64,000 bases of DNA from Microbacterium hydrocarbonoxydans (GCF_011752045.1 NZ_JAAKXW010000005.1:124001-188000); one strand, 5' to 3'; counted from the first letter of the stretch, positions 37,169 to 49,072 are shown. Program-made: numbers and translations. The notes: a model not told the origin generated them from the sequence alone.

Positions 37169-39283
37169 GTGGCACAAGACGTGCTCACCGACCTGAGCAA
37201 GGTTCGGAACATCGGCATCATGGCTCACATCGATGCTGGCAAGACCACCACCACCGAGCGCATCCTGTTCTACACGGGCGTCAACCACAAGCTCGGCGAG
37301 ACGCACGACGGCGCCTCGACCACCGACTGGATGGAGCAGGAGAAGGAGCGCGGCATCACGATCACGTCTGCCGCCGTGACCTGCTTCTGGAACAAGAACC
37401 AGATCAACATCATCGACACCCCCGGTCACGTGGACTTCACGGTCGAGGTGGAGCGCTCGCTCCGCGTCCTCGACGGCGCTGTCGCCGTGTTCGACGGCAA
37501 GGAGGGCGTCGAGCCCCAGTCCGAGACCGTGTGGCGTCAGGCCGACAAGTACAACGTCCCCCGCATCTGCTTCGTCAACAAGATGGACAAGCTCGGCGCG
37601 GACTTCTACTTCACCGTCGACACGATCATCAGCCGTCTGGGCGCCAAGCCGCTCGTCATCCAGCTGCCGATCGGCGCGGAGAACGACTTCGTGGGCGTCA
37701 TCGACCTCGTCGAGATGCGCGCGCTGGTCTGGCCCGGCGACGCCAAGGGTGACGTGACCATGGGCGCGTCGTACGAGATCCAGGAGATCCCGGCCGACCT
37801 CAAGGACAAGGCGGACGAGTACCGTCAGCACCTCCTGGAGACCGTCGCCGAGACCGACGACGTGCTGCTCGAGAAGTTCTTCGGCGGCGAGGAGCTCACC
37901 GTCGCCGAGATCAAGGGCGCCATCCGCAAGATGGTCGTCGCCTCGGAGATCTACCCCGTGCTCTGCGGCTCCGCGTTCAAGAACCGCGGCGTGCAGCCGA
38001 TGCTGGACGCCGTCGTCGACTACCTCCCCTCCCCGCTGGACGTGCCCGCCATCGAGGCGCACGACCCGAAGGACGAGGAGAAGATCATCGAGCGTCACCC
38101 CGACGCGAAGGACCCGTTCGCGGCCCTGGCCTTCAAGGTCGCCGTGCACCCGTTCTTCGGTCGTCTGACCTACGTGCGCGTCTACTCGGGCGAGCTCGAG
38201 TCGGGCGCTCAGGTCATCAACTCGACCAAGGGCAAGAAGGAGCGCATCGGGAAGATCTTCCAGATGCACGCCAACAAGGAGAACCCGGTCGACAAGCTGA
38301 CCGCCGGCAACATCTACGCCGTCATCGGCCTGAAGGACACCACCACCGGTGACACCCTCGCCGACATCGCGCAGCCGGTCGTCCTCGAGTCGATGACGTT
38401 CCCGGAGCCGGTGATCGAGGTCGCCATCGAGCCGAAGACCAAGGCCGACCAGGAGAAGCTGGGTCTCGCGATCCAGAAGCTCGCCGAGGAGGACCCGACC
38501 TTCCGCACGGAGCTCAACCCGGAGACCGGTCAGACGACCATCAAGGGCATGGGCGAGCTGCACCTCGACATCCTCGTGGACCGCATGAAGCGCGAGTTCC
38601 GCGTCGAGGCGAACGTCGGAAAGCCCCAGGTCGCGTACCGCGAGACGATCCGCAAGGCCGTCCAGAAGCACGACTACACGCACAAGAAGCAGACCGGTGG
38701 TTCGGGTCAGTTCGCGAAGATCCAGTTCGACATCGAGCCGCTCGAGCTCGACGCCGACAAGACCTACGAGTTCGTGAACGCCGTGACCGGTGGTCGCGTG
38801 CCGCGCGAGTACATCCCGTCTGTGGATGCCGGCTTCCAGGACGCGATGAACGTCGGCGTCCTCGCGGGCTACCCGATGGTCGGCGTCAAGGCGACCCTCG
38901 TCGACGGTGCCGCGCACGATGTCGACTCCTCGGAGATGGCGTTCAAGATCGCGGGCTCCATGGGCTTCAAGGAGGCCGCTCGCCGCGCCAACCCCGTGCT
39001 GCTCGAGCCGCTGATGGCCGTCGAGGTCCGTACTCCCGAGGAGTACATGGGCGACGTCATCGGCGACCTGAACTCGCGTCGTGGCCAGATCCAGTCCATG
39101 GAGGACGCCGCCGGCGTCAAGGTCGTCCGCGCTCAGGTGCCGCTGTCCGAGATGTTCGGCTACATCGGCGACCTGCGCTCGAAGACCTCGGGTCGCGCTG
39201 TGTACTCGATGGAGTTCCACAGCTACGCCGAGGTCCCGCGCGCCGTGGCCGACGAGATCGTCCAGAAGGCCAAGGGCGAGTAA
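37169..39283 (+). CDS. fusA: elongation factor G
   Basis: 704-residue translocase GTPase. G1 is [16 protein letters not shown]3 [10 protein letters not shown]4 NKMDKLG. Domains II-V are complete through [23 protein letters not shown] start with AAGGACA upstream. Followed by a hairpin, then tuf with its own upstream region of 148 bp. Confidence 0.98.
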   Translation: MAQDVLTDLSKVRNIGIMAHIDAGKTTTTERILFYTGVNHKLGETHDGASTTDWMEQEKERGITITSAAVTCFWNKNQINIIDTPGHVDFTVEVERSLRVLDGAVAVFDGKEGVEPQSETVWRQADKYNVPRICFVNKMDKLGADFYFTVDTIISRLGAKPLVIQLPIGAENDFVGVIDLVEMRALVWPGDAKGDVTMGASYEIQEIPADLKDKADEYRQHLLETVAETDDVLLEKFFGGEELTVAEIKGAIRKMVVASEIYPVLCGSAFKNRGVQPMLDAVVDYLPSPLDVPAIEAHDPKDEEKIIERHPDAKDPFAALAFKVAVHPFFGRLTYVRVYSGELESGAQVINSTKGKKERIGKIFQMHANKENPVDKLTAGNIYAVIGLKDTTTGDTLADIAQPVVLESMTFPEPVIEVAIEPKTKADQEKLGLAIQKLAEEDPTFRTELNPETGQTTIKGMGELHLDILVDRMKREFRVEANVGKPQVAYRETIRKAVQKHDYTHKKQTGGSGQFAKIQFDIEPLELDADKTYEFVNAVTGGRVPREYIPSVDAGFQDAMNVGVLAGYPMVGVKATLVDGAAHDVDSSEMAFKIAGSMGFKEAARRANPVLLEPLMAVEVRTPEEYMGDVIGDLNSRRGQIQSMEDAAGVKVVRAQVPLSEMFGYIGDLRSKTSGRAVYSMEFHSYAEVPRAVADEIVQKAKGE

Positions 39284-39288
39284 CACTT

Positions 39289-39320
39289 CTGGGAGCCGGG
39301 CCCCCGGGTCCGGCTCCCAG
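39289..39320 (+). terminator. hairpin after fusA
   Basis: Perfect 11-bp stem CTGGGAGCCGG with complement at 39310-39320, 10-nt loop, 6 bp after the stop. It may partly uncouple tuf from the str transcript. Confidence 0.65.
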
Positions 39321-39431
39321 GTCACCTACAACTTCACATTCCCTCTCTACTAAACTGAGAACCTAACCCGTAGAGAACCGGTCGCAATCCAGTGCCCGGC
39401 ACCTCTACAACGACGTCCTGAGGAGGACCCA

Positions 39432-40625
<1,194 letters not shown>

Positions 40626-40640
40626 GCATCTGCTTCCTCG

Positions 40641-40674
40641 CAGAGGGGTCGGACCTTCGGGTCCGGCCCCTCTG
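40641..40674 (+). terminator. rho-independent-type terminator of tuf
   Basis: 15-bp stem CAGAGGGGTCGGACC with a single G-U pair and a stable C-UUCG-G tetraloop, 16 bp after the tuf stop. Confidence 0.85.
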
Positions 40675-40782
40675 TCGTCCAGGCGCGGGTCGCGGGGGTT
40701 CCGTTTGCCGCGACCGCCATGCAGAATGAGGGAGGTCGGCCTGATCGGCCGGCAGCACACACCTCAGAAGGGGAGAGAACGC

Positions 40783-40995
40783 ATGGGCATTGAGGACCTC
40801 GTCAACAAGGGCAAGGACGTCTTCGAGCAGAACAAGGACAAGATCGAAGAGGCCGTCAAGAGCGAGCAGGCCGAGGAGATCAGCGACAAGGTGCTCGACG
40901 GCGTGGCCGACTTCGCGAAGAAGATCGCACCCGGCGCCGCGGACAAGATCGACGAGATCCGCGAGGGCGCGGACGGAGCTGTCGGCAACGAGTAA
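40783..40995 (+). CDS. MT0933/Rv0909-type antitoxin-like small protein
   Basis: A 70-residue acidic helical protein (MGIEDLVNKGKDVFEQNKDK at the start). The periodic Lys/Asp/Glu helices resemble the MT0933-like antitoxin family (Pfam PF14013), described as the antitoxin half of a toxin-antitoxin pair. No toxin gene is next to it: upstream is tuf, downstream is a terminator and the S10 leader. ATG 40783 has AAGGGGAGAG upstream. It could equally be a small stress or CsbD-like protein; the antitoxin role is weakly supported. Confidence 0.7.
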   Translation: MGIEDLVNKGKDVFEQNKDKIEEAVKSEQAEEISDKVLDGVADFAKKIAPGAADKIDEIREGADGAVGNE

Positions 40996-41015
40996 GACCC
41001 GCGCCACGGATTGAG

Positions 41016-41049
41016 AGCGGCGGTCCTCCCTGACGGGAGGGCCGCCGCT
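41016..41049 (+). terminator. terminator after the small antitoxin-like gene
   Basis: 15-bp stem AGCGGCGGTCCTCCC with one G-U pair, 4-nt loop, 20 bp after the stop. Confidence 0.8.
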
Positions 41050-41511
41050 ACTCTGCGTGCGGCCACCGCGGAGCGCCGCACCGGAATATCACAGCGCGGG
41101 GTCCGGAGTGAGTAGACTGCACACGACTGCTGGGGCTTTGCAGTCAGGATGCCGAAGGGGTTCGGCGTCCGGGTTCGTGCGATCCGCTCGCGCGACGATT
41201 CTGGGGAGAACGATGTCGGGGTTCATCGTGCGGCGCACGCACCGAGTGCACCATCGTTCCTCCGCGGCCGCGCGGAACGCCACTGCACCGCGCCTTCGAT
41301 CGAGGATTCCGCTGCCCTCCACGGCGGGATCCTGGCGTTCGGCGTGCCCCCTCGCGCCGTTCGCCGCCCCGGAGCGGGACGAGGCATGGGGATGCCTCGT
41401 CCCGCTCGCCCTCCGTCCGGCCTGACCCGACGGCGCGTCTGGTCCCCGACCGCGCCGAGGCCGTGACGGAGGGTTCACAGCGGATGCTCGGCGAGCGCGA
41501 CACGCCCGGGT
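41050..41511. other. non-coding stretch upstream of the S10 promoter
   Basis: No convincing gene. It holds a TAGACT -10-like box at 41113-41118, a short stem at 41125-41145, a weak 70-codon open frame (41213-41425), and a perfect hairpin at 41373-41406. A small RNA or a short unrecognised gene is possible. Confidence 0.5.
41373..41406 (+). terminator. perfect 15-bp hairpin, terminator-like
   Basis: AGCGGGACGAGGCAT with exact complement at 41392-41406 and a GGGG loop. There is no annotated gene immediately upstream for it to serve. Confidence 0.65.
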
Positions 41512-41862
41512 TTGCACAAGTGAAATCGGCCATGGCAGAATAGACAGGTTCGACATTTCGGCGTGCTGTGCGTGCGCCGGATCACCACCAGGGCAGTGCA
41601 TAGGCGGCGCAGGAGCGCAGGGACCTAGGCCGCGGGTGGCAGGACAACCCCGACACCTTCATCATGAGGGCTCCGCCGTGCGCGGCGGAGGTCGGCAATC
41701 CGGACGCCGCAGGGCGTGCGGGCTGACAGCAGAACAGTGGTGCAGCAGATCGACTCGCGAGAGCCGTTCGAGTGCCGAGGCGCGAACAGCGCCGACGTGC
41801 GTCCAATGCCCCAGGGTCACCCGGCCCCGGACGGTAAGACGCTTAAAGAGAGAGAGCAGACA
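41512..41862 (+). promoter_or_regulatory. S10 operon promoter and 5' leader
   Basis: TTGCAC (41512-41517), N18, CAGAAT (41536-41541) is the best promoter; the transcript would carry a leader of about 315 nt. The leader contains short GC stems, one around 41670-41695 (CTCCGCC pairing with GGCGGAG), but no T-rich terminator. Long leaders are usual for S10 operons and may allow feedback control; the mechanism here is unknown. Confidence 0.55.
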
Positions 41863-42171
41863 ATGGCGGGACAGAAGATCCGCATTCGCCTGAAGTCGTA
41901 TGACCACGAGGTCATCGACACGTCCGCACGCAAGATCGTCGACACCGTGACCCGTGCGGGCGCGACCGTCGTCGGTCCCGTGCCCCTTCCGACCGAGAAG
42001 AACGTCGTGTGCGTCATCCGGTCGCCGCACAAGTACAAGGACAGCCGCGAGCACTTCGAGATGCGCACCCACAAGCGTCTGATCGACATCGTCGACCCGA
42101 CGCCCAAGGCTGTCGACTCGCTGATGCGTCTCGACCTGCCGGCCGATGTCAACATCGAGATCAAGCTCTGA
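41863..42171 (+). CDS. rpsJ: 30S ribosomal protein S10
   Basis: 102 residues, standard length ([19 protein letters not shown]). Small-subunit head protein, also the NusE antitermination factor. First gene of the S10 operon; the ATG is preceded by the purine-rich AAAGAGAGAGAG. Confidence 0.98.
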   Translation: MAGQKIRIRLKSYDHEVIDTSARKIVDTVTRAGATVVGPVPLPTEKNVVCVIRSPHKYKDSREHFEMRTHKRLIDIVDPTPKAVDSLMRLDLPADVNIEIKL

Positions 42172-42179
42172 GGTTCGAC

Positions 42180-42839
42180 ATGGCTGACATCAACGCAAAG
42201 ATTTCCAAGGGCATGCTCGGCACCAAGCTCGGCATGACCCAGGTCTGGAACGAGAACGGCAAGCTCGTTCCCGTCACCGTCATCGAGCTCGCGCCGAACG
42301 TGGTCACCCAGATCCGTACCCCCGAGAAGGACGGCTACAACGCCGTGCAGATCGCGTACGGCCAGATCGACCCGCGCAAGGTGAACAAGCCGCTGACCGC
42401 TCACTTCGAGGCTGCCGGTGTCACGCCGCGCCGCCACGTGACCGAGATCCGCACGGCTGACGCCGGCGAGTACTCGCTCGGTCAGGAGCTCACGGTCGAC
42501 GGCACCTTCGAGGCCGGCCAGCTCGTCGACGTCGTCGGCACCAGCAAGGGCAAGGGCACCGCCGGTGTCATGAAGCGCCACAACTTCAAGGGCGTCTCGG
42601 CTTCGCACGGTGCGCACCGCAACCACCGCAAGCCCGGCTCCATCGGCGCATCGTCGACCCCGAGCCGCGTCTTCAAGGGCATGCGCATGGCCGGCCGTAT
42701 GGGTGGCGAGCGCGTGACCGTCCTCAACCTCACGGTGCACGCCATCGACACCGAGAAGGGTCTGCTGCTCGTCAAGGGCGCCGTCCCCGGTGCTCGCGGC
42801 CGCATCGTCTACGTCCGCAACGCAGTGAAGGGTGCCTGA
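42180..42839 (+). CDS. rplC: 50S ribosomal protein L3
   Basis: 219 residues, family length. It starts near the entrance to the peptidyl-transferase region of 23S r[23 protein letters not shown] is the conserved start, and the loop [20 protein letters not shown] reaches the active centre. 8 bp after rpsJ. Confidence 0.98.
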   Translation: MADINAKISKGMLGTKLGMTQVWNENGKLVPVTVIELAPNVVTQIRTPEKDGYNAVQIAYGQIDPRKVNKPLTAHFEAAGVTPRRHVTEIRTADAGEYSLGQELTVDGTFEAGQLVDVVGTSKGKGTAGVMKRHNFKGVSASHGAHRNHRKPGSIGASSTPSRVFKGMRMAGRMGGERVTVLNLTVHAIDTEKGLLLVKGAVPGARGRIVYVRNAVKGA

Positions 42840-42841
42840 TC

Positions 42842-43504
42842 ATGGCTGACTCGACTCTCGCGCTCGACGTCCTCAAGGCAGACGGCAAGAAGGCTGGCTC
42901 GATCGAGCTCCCCGCCGCGCTGTTCGACGTCAAGACGAACATCCCGCTCATCCACCAGGTCGTCGTCGCGCAGCTCGCCGCCGCCCGCCAGGGCACCCAC
43001 TCGACCAAGCGTCGCGGTGAGGTCTCCGGTGCAGGCCGCAAGCCCTTCAAGCAGAAGGGCACGGGTAACGCCCGTCAGGGCTCGATCCGCGCGCCGCACA
43101 TGACCGGTGGTGGCATCGTGCACGGCCCGAAGCCGCGCGACTACTCGCAGCGCACCCCCAAGAAGATGATCGCGGCCGCCCTCCTGGGCGCGCTGAGCGA
43201 CCGCTTCCGCGGTGAGCGCCTGCACGCGATCGACACCTTCGGCACCGAGGGCGCGCCCTCGACCAAGGCCGCCGCGAGCTTCCTCGCGTCCGTCGCCTCG
43301 TCGAAGAACGTCCTCGTGGTCATCGAGCGCGGCGACGAGCTCGCGCTCAAGAGCATCCGCAACCTCAGCAACGTCCACGTGCTGTCGTTCGACCAGCTCA
43401 ACGCCTACGACGTGCTCGTCTCCGACGACATCGTCTTCACCCAGGCCGCACTCGAGGGCTTCATCGCCTCGAAGTCCGCCGCTGACCAGGAGGTCTCCGC
43501 ATGA
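42842..43504 (+). CDS. rplD: 50S ribosomal protein L4
   Basis: 220 residues. The exit-tunnel loop is [20 protein letters not shown], with wild-type Lys/Gly at macrolide-relevant positions as far as can be judged by eye. L4 is also the autoregulator of S10 operons in gamma-proteobacteria; not shown for actinobacteria. Overlaps rplW by 4 bp. Confidence 0.98.
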   Translation: MADSTLALDVLKADGKKAGSIELPAALFDVKTNIPLIHQVVVAQLAAARQGTHSTKRRGEVSGAGRKPFKQKGTGNARQGSIRAPHMTGGGIVHGPKPRDYSQRTPKKMIAAALLGALSDRFRGERLHAIDTFGTEGAPSTKAAASFLASVASSKNVLVVIERGDELALKSIRNLSNVHVLSFDQLNAYDVLVSDDIVFTQAALEGFIASKSAADQEVSA

Positions 43505-43824
43505 GCGAGCAGGCATCTGTTCTCCAGACGGCCCTGAACAAGGACCCGCGCGACGTCATCCTGAAGCCGGTCGTGTCCGAGAAGAGCTACGGGCTCATCG
43601 ACGAGGGGAAGTACACCTTCCTCGTCGACCCGCGCGCTTCGAAGACCGAGATCAAGCTCGCCATCGAGAAGATCTTCGGCGTCAAGGTCGCTGCGGTCAA
43701 CACGATCAACCGCGTCGGCAAGGCTCGTCGCACCCGCTTCGGCACCGGCAAGCGCAAGGACACCAAGCGCGCCATCGTGACCCTGAAGTCGGGCACCATC
43801 GACATCTTCACGGCAGTCGGCTGA
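43501..43824 (+). CDS. rplW: 50S ribosomal protein L23
   Basis: 107 residues. Sits at the exit of the peptide tunnel and docks SRP and trigger factor. Core [24 protein letters not shown] overlap with rplD. Confidence 0.97.
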   Translation: MSEQASVLQTALNKDPRDVILKPVVSEKSYGLIDEGKYTFLVDPRASKTEIKLAIEKIFGVKVAAVNTINRVGKARRTRFGTGKRKDTKRAIVTLKSGTIDIFTAVG

Positions 43825-43846
43825 CCCGGGGGATAAGGACTAGATA

Positions 43847-44686
43847 ATGGCTATTCGCAAGTACAAGCCCACGACCCCGGGCCGCCGCGGCTCGTCGGTG
43901 GCTGACTTCGCCGAGATCACCCGATCGACGCCGGAGAAGTCGCTGCTGCGCCCGCTCGCCAAGACCGGTGGTCGCAACAACCAGGGCCGCATCACGACCC
44001 GTCACATCGGTGGTGGCCACAAGCGCCAGTACCGCGTCATCGACTTCCGTCGCAATGACAAGGACGGCGTGAACGCCAAGGTCGCTCACATCGAGTACGA
44101 CCCCAACCGCACCGCGCGCATCGCGCTGCTGCACTACTTCGACGGCGAGAAGCGCTACATCCTCGCGCCGGCGAAGCTGAAGCAGGGCGACATCGTCGAG
44201 TCGGGTCCCTCGGCCGACATCAAGCCGGGCAACAACCTCCCGCTGAAGAACATCCCCACGGGTACCGTCATCCACGCGATCGAGCTCCGCCCCGGCGGCG
44301 GCGCGAAGATGGCGCGTTCGGCCGGTGCATCCGTCCGTCTCGTCGCCAAGGACGGCCCCTACGCTCAGCTGCGTCTCCCCTCGGGCGAGATCCGCAACGT
44401 CGATGCGCGCTGCCGCGCGACCATCGGCGAGGTCGGCAACGCCGAGCAGTCGAACATCAACTGGGGCAAGGCCGGCCGCATGCGCTGGAAGGGCGTCCGC
44501 CCGACCGTCCGCGGTGTCGCGATGAACCCGGTGGACCACCCGCACGGTGGTGGTGAGGGCAAGACGTCCGGTGGTCGTCACCCCGTCACCCCCTGGGGCC
44601 AGGCTGAGGGTCGTACCCGTCACGCCAACAAGGAAAGCGACAAGTACATCGTGCGTCGTCGTAACGCCGGCAAGAAGCGCAAGTAG
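43847..44686 (+). CDS. rplB: 50S ribosomal protein L2
   Basis: 279 residues, standard. Supports 23S domain IV and subunit association. The conserved C-terminal [17 protein letters not shown] segment contains the near-invariant His. Confidence 0.98.
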   Translation: MAIRKYKPTTPGRRGSSVADFAEITRSTPEKSLLRPLAKTGGRNNQGRITTRHIGGGHKRQYRVIDFRRNDKDGVNAKVAHIEYDPNRTARIALLHYFDGEKRYILAPAKLKQGDIVESGPSADIKPGNNLPLKNIPTGTVIHAIELRPGGGAKMARSAGASVRLVAKDGPYAQLRLPSGEIRNVDARCRATIGEVGNAEQSNINWGKAGRMRWKGVRPTVRGVAMNPVDHPHGGGEGKTSGGRHPVTPWGQAEGRTRHANKESDKYIVRRRNAGKKRK

Positions 44687-44698
44687 GAGTAAGAGAAG

Positions 44699-44980
44699 AT
44701 GCCTCGCAGTCTTAAGAAGGGCCCCTTCGTCGACGAGCACCTGCTTCGCAAGGTGATCGGCCAGAACGAAGCCGGCACGAAGAACGTCATCAAGACCTGG
44801 TCGCGCCGGTCCATGATCATCCCGGCCATGCTGGGTCACACGATCGCGGTCCACGACGGTCGCAAGCACATCCCCGTGTTTGTGTCCGAGACCATGGTCG
44901 GTCACAAGCTGGGCGAGTTCGCGCCCACCCGCACCTTCCGCGGCCACGAGAAGGACGACAAGAAGGGCCGCCGCCGCTGA
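44699..44980 (+). CDS. rpsS: 30S ribosomal protein S19
   Basis: 93 residues ([19 protein letters not shown]). Small-subunit head protein contacting S13. 12 bp after rplB. Confidence 0.98.
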   Translation: MPRSLKKGPFVDEHLLRKVIGQNEAGTKNVIKTWSRRSMIIPAMLGHTIAVHDGRKHIPVFVSETMVGHKLGEFAPTRTFRGHEKDDKKGRRR

Positions 44981-45005
44981 CGCGGGGGCGATAGAGGAGA
45001 GAGAA

Positions 45006-45404
45006 ATGGTGGAGTCCATCGCACGCGTGCGACACATCCGCGTGACCCCTCAGAAGGCTCGTCGTGTCGTCGCGCTCATCAAGGGCAAGCAGGCCCAGGA
45101 GGCTCTGGCGATCCTGAAGTTCGCACAGCAGAGCGCCAGTGAGCCGATCTACAAGCTTGTCGCGTCGGCCATGGCCAACGCGCAGGTCAAGGCGGATCGT
45201 GACGGCGAGTACCTCGACGAGCAGGACCTGTACGTGAAGAACGCGTACGTGGACGAGGGCACGACGCTCAAGCGTTTCCAGCCCCGTGCACAGGGTCGCG
45301 CTTTCCAGATCAAGAAGCGCACGAGCCACATCACGGTCGTGCTCTCGACGCCCGAGGCGGCCCCGGCCGTCGCCGGCGACAGCAACAAGAAGGCGAGCAA
45401 GTAA
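45006..45404 (+). CDS. rplV: 50S ribosomal protein L22
   Basis: 132 residues. Tunnel-lining protein; the beta-hairpin [20 protein letters not shown] reaches the exit-tunnel constriction. C-terminal tail of about 15 Ala/Lys-rich residues. Stop overlaps the rpsC start (TAATG). Confidence 0.97.
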   Translation: MVESIARVRHIRVTPQKARRVVALIKGKQAQEALAILKFAQQSASEPIYKLVASAMANAQVKADRDGEYLDEQDLYVKNAYVDEGTTLKRFQPRAQGRAFQIKKRTSHITVVLSTPEAAPAVAGDSNKKASK

Positions 45405-46156
45405 TGGGACAGAAGGTCAACCCGTACGGCTTCCGCCTCGGCATCACCACGGACCACGTCTCGCGCTGGTTCTCTGACTCGACGAAGCCGGGTCAGCGCT
45501 ACGCGGACTACGTGGCCGAGGACATCAAGATCCGTCGTCTGCTGCAGACGCAGCTCGACCGCGCCGGCGTCTCGAACATCGAGATCGAGCGCACCCGCGA
45601 CCGCGTCCGCGTCGACATCCACACCGCCCGCCCGGGCATCGTGATCGGTCGTCGTGGCGCCGAGGCCGAGCGCATCCGCGGCGACCTCGAGAAGCTCACG
45701 GGCAAGCAGATCCAGCTGAACATCCTCGAGGTGAAGAACCCCGAGGCCGACGCTCAGCTCGTCGCCCAGGGCATCGCCGAGCAGCTGTCTGCTCGCGTGG
45801 CGTTCCGTCGCGCGATGCGCAAGGGTCTCCAGGGCGCGCAGCGCGCTGGCGCCAAGGGCATCCGCATCCAGGTCTCCGGCCGCCTCGGCGGCGCCGAGAT
45901 GAGCCGCTCGGAGTTCTACCGCGAGGGTCGTGTGCCGCTGCACACGCTGCGCGCGAACATCGACTACGGCTTCTACGAGGCGAAGACCACCTTCGGCCGC
46001 ATCGGCGTGAAGGTCTGGATCTACAAGGGCGACCTCACCAACAAGGAGCTTGCTCGCGAGCAGGCCAACGCACCGAAGTCCCGTCGTGACGACCGTGGCG
46101 ACCGTCGCCGTGGCCCGCGCAACGAGGCACCCGTCGCAGAAGGAGCGTCTGCCTGA
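45404..46156 (+). CDS. rpsC: 30S ribosomal protein S3
   Basis: 250 residues. KH domain with [16 protein letters not shown]; forms the mRNA entry channel with S4 and S5. The C-terminus has a basic/acidic tail ([17 protein letters not shown]). Confidence 0.98.
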   Translation: MGQKVNPYGFRLGITTDHVSRWFSDSTKPGQRYADYVAEDIKIRRLLQTQLDRAGVSNIEIERTRDRVRVDIHTARPGIVIGRRGAEAERIRGDLEKLTGKQIQLNILEVKNPEADAQLVAQGIAEQLSARVAFRRAMRKGLQGAQRAGAKGIRIQVSGRLGGAEMSRSEFYREGRVPLHTLRANIDYGFYEAKTTFGRIGVKVWIYKGDLTNKELAREQANAPKSRRDDRGDRRRGPRNEAPVAEGASA

Positions 46157-46575
46157 TGCTTATTCCCCGTAAGGTCAAGTACCGCAAGCAGCACCACCCG
46201 AAGCGCGACGGTCAGGCCACCGGTGGCACCAAGGTGTCGTTCGGTGAGTTCGGCATCCAGGCGCTCACCCCGGCCTACGTGACGAACCGTCAGATCGAGT
46301 CCGCTCGTATCGCGATGACCCGTCACATCAAGCGTGGTGGAAAGGTGTGGATCAACATCTACCCGGACCGCCCGCTCACCAAGAAGCCGGCTGAGACCCG
46401 AATGGGTTCCGGTAAGGGCTCGCCCGAGTGGTGGGTCGCCAACGTCAAGCCGGGTCGCGTCCTCTTCGAGGTCGCAGGTGTCAACGAGCAGCTCGCTCGC
46501 GAGGCACTCACCCGAGCAATCCACAAGCTGCCGCTCAAGGCACGCATCATCAAGCGCGAGGAGGGCGACGCGTAA
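46156..46575 (+). CDS. rplP: 50S ribosomal protein L16
   Basis: 139 residues, standard. Organises the aminoacyl-tRNA site of the large subunit. [19 protein letters not shown] is the typical start. TGATG and TAATG overlaps link it to rpsC and rpmC. Confidence 0.98.
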   Translation: MLIPRKVKYRKQHHPKRDGQATGGTKVSFGEFGIQALTPAYVTNRQIESARIAMTRHIKRGGKVWINIYPDRPLTKKPAETRMGSGKGSPEWWVANVKPGRVLFEVAGVNEQLAREALTRAIHKLPLKARIIKREEGDA

Positions 46576-46892
46576 TGGCGATCGGCACCAAGGAGCTCGC
46601 TCCGGCAGAGCTCGACACGTTCGAAGACCAGCGCCTCGTTGAGGAGCTGCGCAAGGCCAAGGAGGAGCTGTTCAACCTCCGTTTCCAGTCGGCCACCGGC
46701 CAGCTGGAGAGCCACGGCCGCATCCGCGCCGTCAAGCGCGACATCGCGCGCCTGTACACCGTGATCCGCGAGCGCGAGCTGGGCATCCGTGCGACGCCCG
46801 CTCCGGTCGAGGCTCCGGCCAAGAAGGCGACCAAGTCGAAGGCGAAGAAGGCGGATGCCGCTGACGACGCCGTGAAGGAAGAGGCTGAGTGA
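46575..46892 (+). CDS. rpmC: 50S ribosomal protein L29 with extended C-terminus
   Basis: 105 residues against about 65-80 for the family. The core (about 1-72: [40 protein letters not shown]) is normal; residues 73-105 are an Ala/Lys then Glu-rich tail ([19 protein letters not shown]). Tunnel-exit protein beside L23. Confidence 0.96.
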   Translation: MAIGTKELAPAELDTFEDQRLVEELRKAKEELFNLRFQSATGQLESHGRIRAVKRDIARLYTVIRERELGIRATPAPVEAPAKKATKSKAKKADAADDAVKEEAE

Positions 46893-47209
46893 TGGCCACC
46901 AAGAAGGAAGCCGCCGTCGAGGCAGAGCACGCCGCACACGACGTCCGCGACGCGGACGCCCGTGGCTACCGCAAGGCTCGTCGTGGCTACGTCGTCAGCG
47001 ACAAGATGGACAAGACCATCGTGGTCGAGGTCGAGGACCGCGTGAAGCACCCGCTTTACGGCAAGGTCATCCGCCGCACCTCGAAGGTCAAGGCGCACGA
47101 TGAGGCGAACTCCGCCGGCATCGGCGACCTGGTCCTCATCAACGAGACCCGCCCGCTGAGCGCCACCAAGCGCTGGCGTCTGGTGGAGATTCTGGAGAAG
47201 GCCAAGTGA
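46892..47209 (+). CDS. rpsQ: 30S ribosomal protein S17
   Basis: 105 residues with a 30-residue N-terminal extension before the OB-fold core ([20 protein letters not shown]). 16S rRNA 5'-domain assembly protein. ATG 46892 is used; a GTG one codon earlier overlaps the rpmC stop. Last gene of the S10 set; its TGA overlaps the rplN GTG, so S10 and spc genes are one continuous unit. Confidence 0.96.
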   Translation: MATKKEAAVEAEHAAHDVRDADARGYRKARRGYVVSDKMDKTIVVEVEDRVKHPLYGKVIRRTSKVKAHDEANSAGIGDLVLINETRPLSATKRWRLVEILEKAK

Positions 47210-47574
47210 TTCAGCAGGAGTCCCGACTCAAGGTCGCCGACAACACCGGCGCCAAGGAGCTGCTCACCATCCGCGTCCTCGGCGGCTCGCGCCGCCGCTA
47301 CGCGGGCCTGGGCGACACCATCGTCGCGACCGTCAAGGACGCGATCCCCGGTGGCAACGTCAAGAAGGGCGACGTCGTCAAGGCGGTCATCGTCCGCACC
47401 GTGAAGCAGACCCGTCGTCCCGACGGCTCTTACATCAAGTTCGACGAGAACGCCGCCGTGATCCTGAAGAACGACGGGGAGCCCCGCGGCACCCGCATCT
47501 TCGGCCCGGTCGGTCGTGAGCTTCGTGACAAGAAGTTCATGAAGATCGTCTCGCTGGCACCGGAGGTCATCTGA
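47206..47574 (+). CDS. rplN: 50S ribosomal protein L14
   Basis: 122 residues, standard ([20 protein letters not shown]). Binds 23S rRNA at the subunit interface. GTG start overlapping rpsQ (GTGA). Confidence 0.98.
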   Translation: MIQQESRLKVADNTGAKELLTIRVLGGSRRRYAGLGDTIVATVKDAIPGGNVKKGDVVKAVIVRTVKQTRRPDGSYIKFDENAAVILKNDGEPRGTRIFGPVGRELRDKKFMKIVSLAPEVI

Positions 47575-47576
47575 TC

Positions 47577-47936
47577 ATGGCGAAGATCAAGAAGGGCGAC
47601 CTGGTTCAGGTCATCACCGGACGGACTCAGGCCAAGGGCGGCGACCGCGGCAAGCAGGGCAAGGTCCTCGAGATCCTTGTCGAGCAGAACCGCGTCGTCG
47701 TCGAGGGCGTGAACTACGTCACCAAGCACAGCCGCGTCGGCCAGACGCAGCGTGGCACCAAGACGGGTGGCCTCGAGACCGTCGAGGCTCCCATCCACAT
47801 CTCGAACGTCGCAGTCGTCGACCCCTCGACCAAGAAGCCGACCAAGGTCGGCCACCGGGTCGAGGAGCAGACCAAGGACGGCGTCAAGCGCACCGTCCGC
47901 GTGCGTTACGCGAAGAAGAGCGGTAAGGACCTCTGA
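47577..47936 (+). CDS. rplX: 50S ribosomal protein L24
   Basis: 119 residues. KOW motif near the start ([20 protein letters not shown]) and [12 protein letters not shown]. Initiates large-subunit assembly. Stop overlaps the rplE start. Confidence 0.98.
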   Translation: MAKIKKGDLVQVITGRTQAKGGDRGKQGKVLEILVEQNRVVVEGVNYVTKHSRVGQTQRGTKTGGLETVEAPIHISNVAVVDPSTKKPTKVGHRVEEQTKDGVKRTVRVRYAKKSGKDL

Positions 47937-48526
47937 TGGCAACGACCGACGCTGCGGTGGCTGGCAAGATCCAGCCCCGCCTGAAGGCGAAGTACAACGC
48001 CGAGATCAAGAAGGCTCTGCAGGAGGAGTTCGGTTACACGAACGTCATGCAGATCCCCGGCCTGGTCAAGGTCGTCGTCAACACCGGTGTCGGCGAGGCG
48101 GCTCGTGACAGCAAGGTGATCGATGGTGCGGTCGACGACCTCACCAAGATCACCGGTCAGAAGCCGATCGTCACCAAGGCTCGCAAGTCGATCGCGCAGT
48201 TCAAGCTGCGCGAGGGCCAGCCCATCGGCGCACACGTCACCCTGCGTGGCGACCGCGCCTGGGAGTTCCTGGACCGCCTGGTCTCGCTCGCCCTGCCCCG
48301 TATCCGCGACTTCCGCGGCCTCTCGGCCAAGCAGTTCGACGGCAACGGCAACTACACCTTCGGTCTCCAGGAGCAGAGCGTGTTCCACGAGATCGACCAG
48401 GACAAGATCGACCGGGTTCGCGGTTTCGACATCACCGTCGTCACCACCGCGAAGACGGATGACGAGGGCCGGGCTCTGCTCCGCGCACTCGGCTTCCCGT
48501 TCCGCTCGGACGACGCCCAGGCGTAA
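47936..48526 (+). CDS. rplE: 50S ribosomal protein L5
   Basis: 196 residues. Binds 5S rRNA in the central protuberance. [20 protein letters not shown] and the C-terminal [20 protein letters not shown] are conserved. Here the spc operon is interrupted: instead of the S14 gene, a hairpin and a 141-bp gap follow. Confidence 0.97.
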   Translation: MATTDAAVAGKIQPRLKAKYNAEIKKALQEEFGYTNVMQIPGLVKVVVNTGVGEAARDSKVIDGAVDDLTKITGQKPIVTKARKSIAQFKLREGQPIGAHVTLRGDRAWEFLDRLVSLALPRIRDFRGLSAKQFDGNGNYTFGLQEQSVFHEIDQDKIDRVRGFDITVVTTAKTDDEGRALLRALGFPFRSDDAQA

Positions 48527-48540
48527 GCCTCGACATGTGA

Positions 48541-48576
48541 GAGCCGGATGCTGCGTTCGTGCGCAGCATCCGGCTC
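48541..48576 (+). terminator. strong hairpin within the spc operon, at the usual S14 position
   Basis: Perfect 15-bp stem GAGCCGGATGCTGCG with complement at 48562-48576, loop TTCGTG, 14 bp after rplE. A TACAAT box at 48588-48593 just downstream could restart transcription, though no good -35 is visible. Confidence 0.75.
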
Positions 48577-48587
48577 CCGTCATGCCG

Positions 48588-48593
48588 TACAAT
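48588..48593 (+). promoter_or_regulatory. candidate -10 element for rpsH-rplO
   Basis: TACAAT lies 12 bp past the hairpin and 75 bp ahead of rpsH. The -35 position falls inside the hairpin and is not consensus, so this is a weak candidate supported mainly by position. Confidence 0.35.
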
Positions 48594-48667
48594 CGAAGAT
48601 TGCGTGTCATCGCAGGCCGTCTGTCGTGTAACGGCAGCCGGAACCTCATGAACAAAGGAAAACAACA

Positions 48668-49066
48668 ATGACAATGACAGACCCGGTCGCAGATCTGCTG
48701 ACCCGTCTGCGCAACGCGAACTCGGCGCACCACGACTCCGTGACCCTGCCGTCGAGCAAGCTGAAGACGCACATCGCCGAGATCCTCCAGCAGGAGGGCT
48801 ACATCGCGGGCTGGGAGACCTCTGACGCTCGCGTCGGCAAGAACCTGACCCTCACGCTGAAGTACGGCCCGAACCGCGAGCGGTCGATCGCCGGCATCAA
48901 GCGCGTCTCGAAGCCCGGTCTCCGCGTGTACGCGAAGTCGACGGAGCTCCCCAAGGTCCTCGGCGGCCTCGGCGTGGCCATCCTGTCCACCTCCTCCGGT
49001 CTTCTCACCGACCGTCAGGCTGAGCAGAAGGGCGTGGGCGGAGAAGTTCTCGCCTACGTGTGGTAA
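48668..49066 (+). CDS. rpsH: 30S ribosomal protein S8
   Basis: 132 residues, standard. Central-domain 16S binder. [20 protein letters not shown] start, and [20 protein letters not shown] near the end. AAAGGAAAACAACA upstream includes a usable AAGGA. Confidence 0.98.
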   Translation: MTMTDPVADLLTRLRNANSAHHDSVTLPSSKLKTHIAEILQQEGYIAGWETSDARVGKNLTLTLKYGPNRERSIAGIKRVSKPGLRVYAKSTELPKVLGGLGVAILSTSSGLLTDRQAEQKGVGGEVLAYVW

Positions 49067-49072
49067 TCGAAC

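Noticed and set aside
36587..39325. A 912-codon open frame antisense to rpsG and fusA
   Set aside because: It is the reverse shadow of strongly biased high-GC codons; it runs across both genes and the gap between them and resembles no protein family.
41089..41601. Minus-strand 170-codon frame opposite the S10 leader
   Set aside because: No family, no ribosome-binding site, and it runs across the S10 promoter and the hairpin at 41373-41406.
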